From: Solirubrobacter ginsenosidimutans
GTDB taxonomy: Bacteria > Actinomycetota > Thermoleophilia > Solirubrobacterales > Solirubrobacteraceae
Assembly: GCF_027587205.1 (NCBI RefSeq)
Contig: NZ_JAPDOD010000033.1
Span: 43,765-107,764 of the forward strand
Direction: 5' to 3'
DNA length: 64,000 nucleotides
The first letter of the stretch is position 1; every line of letters starts with the position of its first letter. The position numbers and the translations under genes were made by a program. The notes beneath the pieces were generated by a model. It was not told where the DNA came from. It ran no database searches and saw nothing but the letters and a program-made list of their open reading frames with translations. Below, piece by piece: positions 34,364-41,814 of the stretch.

Positions 34364-34801
34364 ATGTCCGATACCTCCCTCCAGCGAGACGTCATGCAGG
34401 CGCTCGCCGACAACCAGCTCGTGTTCCCCGACGAGATCGCCGCCCAGGTGGTGGGCGACGACGTGACCCTGCGTGGCACCGTCGGCAGCGTCCAGCAGCG
34501 CGACGAGGCGGGCCGATCCACGCAGTGGGTGCCCGGCGTCCGCCACGTCGATAACCAGCTGCGCGTGCGGCCGCTCGACAGCGACCGGCGCGCGGATGCC
34601 GACACGCAGGCCGCCGTGATGGACGCGCTAAGCGCTCATCCCGGGCTGCACCCGGCGCGTCTCGACGCCATCGCCACCGCCGGCACCGTGACGTTGCGCG
34701 GTGTCGTCGACACGCCCGACCTGCGCGGCAAGGCGGCGCAGATCGCCTTCCAGACCTCGGGCGTCACCGAGGTCCACAACAAGATCGAGGTCGCGAGCTG
34801 A
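34364..34801 (+). CDS. BON-domain protein (two BON domains)
   Basis: The protein has 145 residues. Two BON units are present (VVGDDVTLRGTVGSVQQRDE ... VDNQLRV, and ATAGTVTLRGVVDTPDLRGK ... VHNKIEV). It is a shorter paralogue of the preceding gene and probably arose by tandem duplication. The stop shares one base with the next ATG (TGATG). Confidence 0.87.
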   Translation: MSDTSLQRDVMQALADNQLVFPDEIAAQVVGDDVTLRGTVGSVQQRDEAGRSTQWVPGVRHVDNQLRVRPLDSDRRADADTQAAVMDALSAHPGLHPARLDAIATAGTVTLRGVVDTPDLRGKAAQIAFQTSGVTEVHNKIEVAS

Positions 34802-35322
34802 TGGCCTCGCACACGGGTCATCACGGGGCGCTCTGGCCACCGTTGGCGCCGGAGCGCGACCACGTCGACGGTCCGGCCTCCGCCGCTCCCACGCTGCTCG
34901 TCTTCGGTGCCTACGCGACGCCTTGGTCGCGCCGGCTGGGCGAGGTGCTCGACGCCGCGCGCCTGACGACCCGTGTCGCCTGGCGCCACTACCCCGATGA
35001 GACCGCCCACCCGCACGCCTTCGCGTTCGCCCTCGCCGCCGAGGCCGCCGCGACCCGCGGCAAGTTCTGGGTCCTCACCCGCGAGCTGCTCAAGCTGCGC
35101 CACGACGACCCGCAGGACCTCCATGACGCGCTCGTGCGCGCCGGGCTCGACCCCGAGTGGACGTTGGAGGCGATGCGCGCGCGCACCGGCGCCGAGCGCA
35201 TCGACGCCGACGTCGCCAGCGCACGGGCCAGCGGCGTGGCCTTCGCTCCGACGCTGTTCGTCAACGGCGAGCGCTACCGCGGCGAGCTTGACCCGGCTGC
35301 CATCACTGGTCGCCCCCGGTGA
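34801..35322 (+). CDS. DsbA/thioredoxin-fold protein lacking the CxxC pair
   Basis: The protein has 173 residues. TLLVFGAYATPWSRRLGEVL takes the place of the usual FxDYxCPxC start, so both redox cysteines are absent. The cis-proline loop VAFAPTLFVNGERYRGELD and the helical insert (ALAAEAAATRGKFWVLTREL) remain, as in DsbA-like domains that accompany NhaA antiporters. Without cysteines it is unlikely to be a thiol oxidoreductase; a binding or chaperone role is possible. It is coupled to the upstream BON gene. Confidence 0.72.
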   Translation: MASHTGHHGALWPPLAPERDHVDGPASAAPTLLVFGAYATPWSRRLGEVLDAARLTTRVAWRHYPDETAHPHAFAFALAAEAAATRGKFWVLTRELLKLRHDDPQDLHDALVRAGLDPEWTLEAMRARTGAERIDADVASARASGVAFAPTLFVNGERYRGELDPAAITGRPR

Positions 35323-35395
35323 CGACATGACCAGTGTCAACACGGGTGCGACGCGAAGCCCAGCGGCGCACACTCGGGTCGGAAGGAGCATTTCG

Positions 35396-36106
35396 ATGAC
35401 CAACACCGCACATCTGCAGCCCCCTACGGCCGGCCTGCCGCCGGCCCGGCTTTCCGGCACGAAACGTGTCTTCGCGCGGGTCTTCTTGCGCGACTGGCAT
35501 CCCGTGCTGCGGGATCCGCTCGACCTCTTCCGGCTGAGCTTCCCGATCGGCGCGCTGGTCTACGCGCTGATGGGGAACTGGGACGCCGCACTGCGGCTCG
35601 CAGCGCCGGGCCTGGCGGTGTTTCTCGTGCGCGCCATCGACGTTCCCCGTGCGGTCGATTGGGTGTTCTGCACGGCCATGTTCTTCCAGGGTTGGGGCAA
35701 CGCGCTGCATCTGTTCAGCCGCTTCTGGTGGTACGACAACCTCGTTCACATCACGCTGCCGATGAGCCTGGCGCCGATCCTCTACATCGGATTCGCGCGC
35801 CTGGACGTCGTGCCCGATCCATCCAAGCGCTCGGGCAGCAACTGGCAGCTCGCGGGCATGGCCCTGATCACCTGCTGCCTCGGTGTGACCGCGGCCGCCT
35901 TCTATGAGGTCTACGAGTGGGTCGTGGACAACTGGTTCGGCCAGCACCTGTTCATCGGTGAGACCGACACCGTCACCGACATCGCCGACGGCTTCCTCGG
36001 CGCGGGCGTCGGTGGGCTGTTCCTGGCCGTCTGGGCGATCGCGAGCTACACGACCCGGCGGCTGCCCGCGCGCATGGAGCGCCGGCTGCTTGCGGAGGGA
36101 CGATGA
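35396..36106 (+). CDS. YjdF/DUF2238-like membrane protein
   Basis: The protein has 236 residues; GGAAGGAG lies seven bases before ATG 35396. Several membrane helices carry conserved short motifs: FWWYDNLVHITLPM, AAAFYEVYEWVVDNWFG and DTVTDIADGFLGAGVG. Its downstream neighbour has the same motif set, so the two are paralogues. The family is uncharacterised. It overlaps the next gene by four bases. Confidence 0.78.
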   Translation: MTNTAHLQPPTAGLPPARLSGTKRVFARVFLRDWHPVLRDPLDLFRLSFPIGALVYALMGNWDAALRLAAPGLAVFLVRAIDVPRAVDWVFCTAMFFQGWGNALHLFSRFWWYDNLVHITLPMSLAPILYIGFARLDVVPDPSKRSGSNWQLAGMALITCCLGVTAAAFYEVYEWVVDNWFGQHLFIGETDTVTDIADGFLGAGVGGLFLAVWAIASYTTRRLPARMERRLLAEGR

Positions 36107-36699
36107 CGACCGCGGCGATGCATCGCCGGCCGCGGCTGCCGAGCCGCCCGGCCGCGATCACCGCGCTGCAGCTCGCCTACCTGGTCTGGGCAGCGGTGGA
36201 GGTGGGGCAGGGCCGGCCGGGCAAGGCGCTCGCGCTGGTGGTCGTGTTCGCCGTGCTCCAGGTGCCGCGCCTGCTGCGACTGCCGGTGGCGTTCGATGTC
36301 GCGTTCCTCGTGGCGTGGACGCTGCAGGAGCTCGGCCAGGTCGCGGGCTTCTGGGGGCGCTACGAGTGGTGGGACACGCTCGTGCACACGGCGCTCCCGG
36401 CGGTTCTGGCGCCGACCGCCGTGATCGTGCTCATCCGCGCCGGCGTGCTGCCCGACGTGCTGCACCCCGTGCGCTGGGTCGAGCGGATCGGCGCGGTGCT
36501 GCTCGTGTTCCTCGTCGCCACCGGCTTCGGGAGCGCTTACGAGATCTACGAGTGGACCTCCGACAGCCATCGCGGCACGCACTACCAGCCCGACAACAAC
36601 GACACCATGACCGACACCACGGCCAACGCGCTCGGCGGGCTCGCCGGCGGAGTGCTCTTGGCAGCAACGGCGACCCGGCGCCGCCGGGAGCCTGAGTGA
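36103..36699 (+). CDS. YjdF/DUF2238-like membrane protein, second copy
   Basis: The protein has 198 residues. YEWWDTLVHTALPAVL, FGSAYEIYEWTSD and NNDTMTDTTANALGGLAGG parallel the motifs of the preceding gene. It is the last gene of the operon from the rhomboid and ends seven bases before the convergent PHP gene. Confidence 0.76.
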   Translation: MTTAAMHRRPRLPSRPAAITALQLAYLVWAAVEVGQGRPGKALALVVVFAVLQVPRLLRLPVAFDVAFLVAWTLQELGQVAGFWGRYEWWDTLVHTALPAVLAPTAVIVLIRAGVLPDVLHPVRWVERIGAVLLVFLVATGFGSAYEIYEWTSDSHRGTHYQPDNNDTMTDTTANALGGLAGGVLLAATATRRRREPE

Positions 36700-36706
36700 T
36701 GCCGCC

Positions 36707-37765
36707 TCAGCGCAGATGGATCGGGTTGGACAGCAGCCAGAACCGCTGGTCGATCCGCGCTTCGATCCGGTAGACGCCCGGGAGCTCCACGTCGAGGTCG
36801 AGAGTGTCGCCGTGCACCCGCCGCAGCGGTACGCCGTCGCGCAGGAGGACGATGTCGGCGGGCGCCGGCAGCCGCGCGCACAGCCGCGTGGGACCGGCGC
36901 GAGCCTCGCCGCCCATGGCGATCGTCGTTCCGTCGTCGCGCTCGGCCCAGAGCCGGGCGCCGTGGGCGGGCGCGACGAACGGGCAGACGAGCCACGCCGC
37001 ACCGGCAGCGAGCGCGGCCAGGAGGGTCGACCGGTCGGCGTCGACGTCGCCGCTCAGGGGCCGCTCGCAGACCAGGTGGGTGCGCAGCAGGCCGAACGTG
37101 CGCGCGTGTGACAGGGGCGAGTGGACGCGTCCGCGCACGCGGACGCCGGGCGCGTGGCCGTCGAGGCCGCCGAGCGCGGGCAACCGCCGGCGGGCCGACA
37201 GCTCGTCCCAGCGCCGGAGGTGATGGGCCGGTGGACCCGCGGCGACGGCCGCCTCCGGGTCGCGCAGCCAGCGCCATGCCTCGGCCGGCGTGCTCCACGC
37301 CTCGGCCGCGTCCGTGGTCACGCTCCACAACTCGATGCCGTCGCACCCGTCTTCGAGCGCCGGCCATCCGTGCGGCAGCACGATCCGCCGCGCGACCGGC
37401 GGATACAGCATGTGCCCGCCGTCCGAGAACGGGTGCGCGGCGAAGCCGATACCGCCCGCCGCCCGCACCGAGTCCGCGATCTCGCGCGCCGACCGCCCGG
37501 CGTGCGAGATCTCGTCCGCCACGCCGAAGGCCAGGTAGTGGCCCACTCGCGGACTGACTTCGGTCCCCACCAGCAGGAAGACCCCGTCATGCGTGCCCTC
37601 CCACCCGTCGCGACGCGCGGCCAGCGAGTCGTGGTCGGTGAGCAGCACCGCCTCGGCGCCCGCCTCACGCGCGGCGGCGAGCAGCTCGGGCACGGTCGCC
37701 GTTCCGTCCGAATACGTCGTGTGGACGTGGACGACGCACGAGACGTCGAACGCGACATCGTGCAT
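36707..37765 (-). CDS. PHP-domain metal-dependent phosphoesterase-like protein
   Basis: The protein has 352 residues from ATG 37765; an upstream in-frame ATG at 37795 is less likely. The PHP motifs are VVHVHTTYSDGTATVPELL (HxH), LLTDHDSLAA, GTEVS, FAAHPF and a later GGLDGHA. The first ~230 residues form the PHP domain, and the C-terminal ~110 contain beta-rich sequence ending in FWLLSNPIHLR. This pattern is frequent in actinobacterial CehA/McbA-like PHP proteins. The target phosphoester is unknown. Confidence 0.85.
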   Translation of the reverse strand: MHDVAFDVSCVVHVHTTYSDGTATVPELLAAAREAGAEAVLLTDHDSLAARRDGWEGTHDGVFLLVGTEVSPRVGHYLAFGVADEISHAGRSAREIADSVRAAGGIGFAAHPFSDGGHMLYPPVARRIVLPHGWPALEDGCDGIELWSVTTDAAEAWSTPAEAWRWLRDPEAAVAAGPPAHHLRRWDELSARRRLPALGGLDGHAPGVRVRGRVHSPLSHARTFGLLRTHLVCERPLSGDVDADRSTLLAALAAGAAWLVCPFVAPAHGARLWAERDDGTTIAMGGEARAGPTRLCARLPAPADIVLLRDGVPLRRVHGDTLDLDVELPGVYRIEARIDQRFWLLSNPIHLR

Positions 37766-37855
37766 GCGTCCATCGTCACACACCGGCCACTGCATCGCTG
37801 AGTCGTATCGACGGCGGGGGCAGAACGACTCGGCTGGGTTCGGGCGGCGAGGTAG

Positions 37856-38818
37856 GTGTCGGACATGAACAAAGTGGTCGCGGTGCTCCCCAGCTTCGAC
37901 GGCACCGCGGCGCACGTCGACGTCCGGTGGCTGCTCGCCGGCGTGCTGCTGCACATCCTTTCTCAGGCAGTGCGGTCACGCGGCTGGTTCAACATTCTTC
38001 GCGCGTCCTACCCGCACGCGCGCGAGCTCGGCGGGCGGCACGTCATGGCCGCGTCGTTCGCCGCGGCGGGGTTGAACGGTCTGCTGCCGGCACGCGGCGG
38101 CGACGTCGTGAAGCTGGCCTTCGTCCGCCGTCGTATCGACGGCGCCCACTATCCCTCGCTGATCGCCACGGCGGTCGCCGAGACCGCTTTCGAGTCGCTG
38201 TGCGGCGCGGCGCTGCTCGTGTGGTTGCTCGTCCGAGGCTGGGTGCCGATGCCGAGCGTGGCGGGAGCGCTATCCGCGGCGGGCGCGTCGATGCACCCGG
38301 TGGTGACATCGGTCCTCGCGCTCGCGGCATTGGTCGTCTTGACCGCGGCCGCGCGCCCGCTGGGGCGCCGTTTGGCTCGCGCCGGGTCTCGCTGGCGTCG
38401 GGGACTGGCGATCTTCTCCACCCCCCGACGCTTCCTCACCCGGGTGGCGAGCTGGCAGGCGCTCGCTCGCCTGATCCGTCTCGCCTCGCTCTTCTGCTTC
38501 CTGGGCGCCTTCGCGCTTCCGGCGACGCTCGGCACGGCGGCGCTCGTCATGGCGGTCCAGGGAGGCGCGCGCGTCGTTCCCTTCGCGCCGGTGAGCGCGG
38601 GGATGCGCATCGCGTTGCTCAATTGCGGGATCGCCGGGATCGCCGGGCACCCGGTCGCCCTCAGCGCGATCGCGGCGTTCATGGTCGGCATGAGCGCCAC
38701 GACCTTCAGCGTCATGCTCCCCATCTCCGCCGTGCTCGTCGGACGCGAGCTCGGGACGCGCTCGCCGCGGCTGGCGCTTCAGCGTGCCCGCGTGCGTCTG
38801 CAATCGGCCGCGGTCTAG
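37856..38818 (+). CDS. Flippase-like/LPG-synthase-TM-domain membrane protein
   Basis: The protein has 320 residues (GTG 37856; ATG 37865 equally possible). Multiple helices with SRGWFNILRASYP, AASFAAAGLNGLLPARGGDV and VVKLAFVRRRI match the lysylphosphatidylglycerol-synthase transmembrane (UPF0104) family, whose members flip or modify lipids. The synthase domain is absent. No operon partner is obvious; the preceding PHP gene is divergent. Confidence 0.82.
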   Translation: MSDMNKVVAVLPSFDGTAAHVDVRWLLAGVLLHILSQAVRSRGWFNILRASYPHARELGGRHVMAASFAAAGLNGLLPARGGDVVKLAFVRRRIDGAHYPSLIATAVAETAFESLCGAALLVWLLVRGWVPMPSVAGALSAAGASMHPVVTSVLALAALVVLTAAARPLGRRLARAGSRWRRGLAIFSTPRRFLTRVASWQALARLIRLASLFCFLGAFALPATLGTAALVMAVQGGARVVPFAPVSAGMRIALLNCGIAGIAGHPVALSAIAAFMVGMSATTFSVMLPISAVLVGRELGTRSPRLALQRARVRLQSAAV

Positions 38819-38841
38819 GGGCTCGGCCGACCCACGCACAG

Positions 38842-38856
38842 CGACTCCGCGAGTCG
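38842..38856. terminator. Small hairpin between convergent genes
   Basis: CGACTC-CGC-GAGTCG is a perfect six-base stem placed between the stops of the convergent genes at 38818 and 38859. It is short and could be a weak bidirectional terminator. Confidence 0.3.
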
Positions 38857-38858
38857 GG

Positions 38859-39641
38859 CTAGTGCCGAACGGACTGCGCGGCCTCGAGGATGAGCTTCGT
38901 CACCGCGGCCGGGTGCGAGAGGAAGGACACGTGCGAGGAGTTGATCTCGACCGTGTGCGCGCGGGCGCGCTTGGCCATGAACCGCTGCGCTTCAGGGCTG
39001 ATGACCTCGTCCTGGCGGCCGATGAGATACCAGGAGGGAATCGTCTTCCAGGCCGGTGCGGTGGCCTTCTCCTGGATGGCGGCGAGTACCACCGGGCGCT
39101 GAGCGGTGGCCATCAGTGCGGCGGTCCGGGCCGGGATGTCGGGGGCGAACAGCGCGCGGAACTTCGTCGTGTCGACGTAGAGATCCGTGCCTCCGGGGAA
39201 CGGTCGCGGCACCAGTGCGTCGGCGAACTGATTGGGGAAGCGCTGGGTGATCTCGACGTTGCTCTCGCCTTCATCCATCGCCAACGCGTTGAGGTAGACC
39301 AGCGCCTTCACGTTGCCGACTTGGGTGGCCGCCTCGGTGGTCACGGCGCCGCCATAGGAGTGCGCGACCAGGACGATCGGTCCGCTGATGGTCTTCAGCA
39401 CGCTCGCGATGTAGGCGGCGTCGCTCGCCGGTCCGCGGAGCGGGTTGGCCGGTGCGATGACCGTGTACCCACGATCCTGCAGCCGGCCGGTCACGGCGCC
39501 GAAGCCGGAGGCGTCGGCGAATGCGCCGTGGACGAGGACGATGGTCGGCTTGGCGCCGGTGCGTGCCGCCGCGGGCGACGCAGCGATGGTGGCGGCGAGA
39601 AGGATCGCGGCGAGCGCCGCGGTCAGGCAGGAACGGATCAT
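38859..39641 (-). CDS. Secreted alpha/beta hydrolase
   Basis: The protein has 260 residues. A signal peptide (LTAALAAILLAATIAASPAA-A) is followed by IVLVHGAFADASGFGAVTGR, ANPLRGPASDAAYIA, the elbow AHSYGGAV, an acid in LIGRQDEVISP and SSHVSFLSHP with the His. It is a close paralogue of the hydrolase at 26549. Its ATG overlaps the stop of the esterase gene at 39638 by four bases, so the two are co-translated. Confidence 0.9.
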   Translation of the reverse strand: MIRSCLTAALAAILLAATIAASPAAARTGAKPTIVLVHGAFADASGFGAVTGRLQDRGYTVIAPANPLRGPASDAAYIASVLKTISGPIVLVAHSYGGAVTTEAATQVGNVKALVYLNALAMDEGESNVEITQRFPNQFADALVPRPFPGGTDLYVDTTKFRALFAPDIPARTAALMATAQRPVVLAAIQEKATAPAWKTIPSWYLIGRQDEVISPEAQRFMAKRARAHTVEINSSHVSFLSHPAAVTKLILEAAQSVRH

Positions 39642-40639
39642 CGGGACTCCTCACCGTGGAGAGCGACGCGCAGGACCGAGCTGGCCTGAGCGATGGCAGC
39701 CCGCGTCGCGTGCGTGGCGCTGAGCGGGTTCAGCATCATGAAGTCGTGCGTGATGCCGTCATAGCGGACGGTCGTGACCGCCACTCCGGCCGTGCGCAGG
39801 CGCGCCGCGTACGCCTCGCCCTCGTCGCGCAGCACATCGGCCTCGTCGACGATGACGAGCGCCGGCGGCAGGCCCTGCAGCTGCTCGTCACTCGCCCGCA
39901 GCGGTGACGCGAACGGCTCCGAGCGCAGCGCGAGGTCCGGGCAGTAGCAGTCCCAGAACCAGGCCATCGACTTGGCGGTGAGGAAGTAGCCCTCCGCGAA
40001 CTGCGCGTAGGAGCCGGTGTCCATCGCCGCGTCGGTGACGGGGTAGTACATGCACTGGTGAACGAAGCGGACGTCGCCGCGCTCCTGGGCCATGAGCGCG
40101 ATCGCGGCGGTCATGCCGCCGCCGACCGAGTCGCCGGCGATCGCCATCCGATCGGGGTCGAGTTGGTGGGCGTGGCCCTCGCGCGTGATCCACTGCGCGA
40201 CGGCGTAGCCCTGCTCGATCGCGACCGGATAGCGGGCCTCGGGCGACCGGTCGTACTCGACGAACACGACGGCGGCGCCGGCGCCGACCGCGAGCTCGCG
40301 AACGAGCCGGTCGTGCGTCCCGGCGTTGCCGAGCACCCAACCGCCGCCGTGCATGTACAGGATCACGGGCAACGTCCAGAGGACGTTGCGCGGGCGAACG
40401 ATCCGGACTCGCACGTCGCCGACGTCGGCCGGCACGGTGACCCAGTGCTCGTCGACCGGCAACTTCGCAATCGGCGCGGACTGGACATCGTCGAGCACCT
40501 TGCGCGCCTCGTCGGGGGTCAGCTCGTACAAGAACGGCGGCGTGGAGGTCGCCTCGACGAACGCCTGCGAAGCAGGCTCGAGCGCGACGTCCGTGGACTC
40601 TGCGAACGCGCCGTGGACCAGCGCGACAGTCGACTGCAT
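39638..40639 (-). CDS. HSL-family alpha/beta hydrolase with chimeric N-terminus
   Basis: The protein has 333 residues. The body is a hormone-sensitive-lipase-type esterase: LYMHGGGWVLGN (oxyanion motif), the elbow GDSVGGGMTAA, acid in VDEADVLRDEG and His in GITHDFMML. The first 15 residues, MQSTVALVHGAFAES, are not typical of HSL. They match the extreme N-terminus of the VLVHGAFADAS hydrolases next door, after which the sequence switches to LEPASQAFVEATSTPPF, a normal HSL beginning. The start codon may thus come from a deleted paralogue. It overlaps the downstream secreted hydrolase by four bases. Confidence 0.87.
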   Translation of the reverse strand: MQSTVALVHGAFAESTDVALEPASQAFVEATSTPPFLYELTPDEARKVLDDVQSAPIAKLPVDEHWVTVPADVGDVRVRIVRPRNVLWTLPVILYMHGGGWVLGNAGTHDRLVRELAVGAGAAVVFVEYDRSPEARYPVAIEQGYAVAQWITREGHAHQLDPDRMAIAGDSVGGGMTAAIALMAQERGDVRFVHQCMYYPVTDAAMDTGSYAQFAEGYFLTAKSMAWFWDCYCPDLALRSEPFASPLRASDEQLQGLPPALVIVDEADVLRDEGEAYAARLRTAGVAVTTVRYDGITHDFMMLNPLSATHATRAAIAQASSVLRVALHGEESR

Positions 40640-40689
40640 GTGGATGCCCTTTCGGTCAGGTTTGATCCTCCAGGACCGAGCGCCGCACT

Positions 40690-40760
40690 GGTCTGTGACA
40701 GCCGCGGCTCGCACCGGTGACCGCAGAGCGCCCACTGGACCGCATGTCATGTCACAGACC
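40690..40760. promoter_or_regulatory. Divergent operator: 11-base inverted repeat with 60-base spacing
   Basis: GGTCTGTGACA (40690-40700) and its exact complement TGTCACAGACC (40750-40760) lie in the 182-base region between the divergent hydrolase genes. Flanking bases extend the match (CACTGGT... and ...CCAGT-like). The 60-base centre-to-centre spacing is nearly six helical turns, which would suit two operators bound by one regulator with looping. Confidence 0.55.
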
Positions 40761-40821
40761 CAGTCGCTATCCGGTCCTACCAGTGCACCACCGATGACTG
40801 CAACGAACGAAAGGGCGGCCA

Positions 40822-41643
40822 ATGACTCCTGCCACTTCCACGCCTGACACGATCGTCCTGGTCCACGGCTTCTGGGTCACGCCCCGGAGTTGGGAGCACT
40901 GGATCGAGCGCTACGAGGACAGAGGGCTGCGCGTGATCGCCCCCGCCTACCCCGGGTTCGAGGTCGACGTGGAGGCGCTCAACGCCGATCCCACGCCGAT
41001 CGAGCGCGTGACGGTCCCGGCGATCATCGAGCGCCTCGAGGGCATCGTCGGCGCGCTCGAATCGCCCCCGATCATCATCGGCCACTCCGCCGGCGGCGTG
41101 TTCACCCAGATCCTGCTCGACCACGGCTTCGGCGCCGCCGGCGTGGCGATCGACTCGGCGCCGACCGAGGGCGTCAAGCGCATCCCGTTCTCCCAGGTGC
41201 GCGCCAGCTTCCCGGTGCTCAAGAACCCGGCGAACCGCCACAAGGCCGTCGGCCTCACCTTCGAGCAGTGGCAGTACACGTTCACCAACGGACTCCCCGA
41301 GGACGAGGCGCGGCGGCTGTACGAGCGCTACCACGTCCCCGCGTCCGGAGAGATCTTCTGGGGCAGCGCGCTCGCGAACATCCATCCCGGCCGGGACGAG
41401 ACCTGGGTGAACTACGACAACGAGCAGCGCGCGCCGCTGCTGTTCATCTCCGGCAGCGCCGACCACCTGATGCCGCCGTCGATCCAGCGCTCGAACGCCA
41501 AGCACTACAACGACAACGTCATCACCGAGGTCGAGGAGTTCGAGGGGCCGCATCTCCTGCCCGCGTCGCCGGGCTGGGAGAAGGTCGCCGACTTCGCGCT
41601 CGACTGGGCGCTCGAGCACGCGGCGCTGCCGAGCACGCGATGA
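40822..41643 (+). CDS. Alpha/beta hydrolase
   Basis: The protein has 273 residues. IVLVHGFWVTPRSWEHWIER, YPGFEVDVEAL, the elbow GHSAGGVFTQ, the acid in SGSADHLMPP and GPHLLPA with the His define it. There is no signal peptide. It is divergent from the chimeric HSL-type gene across a region with a long-spaced inverted repeat. The substrate is unknown. Confidence 0.88.
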   Translation: MTPATSTPDTIVLVHGFWVTPRSWEHWIERYEDRGLRVIAPAYPGFEVDVEALNADPTPIERVTVPAIIERLEGIVGALESPPIIIGHSAGGVFTQILLDHGFGAAGVAIDSAPTEGVKRIPFSQVRASFPVLKNPANRHKAVGLTFEQWQYTFTNGLPEDEARRLYERYHVPASGEIFWGSALANIHPGRDETWVNYDNEQRAPLLFISGSADHLMPPSIQRSNAKHYNDNVITEVEEFEGPHLLPASPGWEKVADFALDWALEHAALPSTR

Positions 41644-41722
41644 GACGTGGAAGCGGTTGACGGGCGGATCGCGCACGGAACGGCCAACTCGCACTCATCT
41701 GACATTCAGCTTCACACGCCGC

Positions 41723-41747
41723 CCTAGGGAATTTCCCGGGCGCGAAC
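41723..41747 (+). promoter_or_regulatory. 25-bp conserved upstream element, copy 1 (GH78-A)
   Basis: The pattern is CCTAGGG-N5-C-N-CGGGCGCGAAC, ending 67 bases before the ATG of the GH78-A gene. It is identical at 19 of 25 positions to copies at 48538 and 50936, in the same orientation. In this copy the variable centre creates GGGAA-T-TTCCC. It is probably an operator or activator site. Confidence 0.75.
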
Positions 41748-41814
41748 GTAGCGCGACCGACCGTAAGGTTCGATTCTGTTCGATATCGGTCTGTTCGTTC
41801 AGTGAGGAGAGTGA

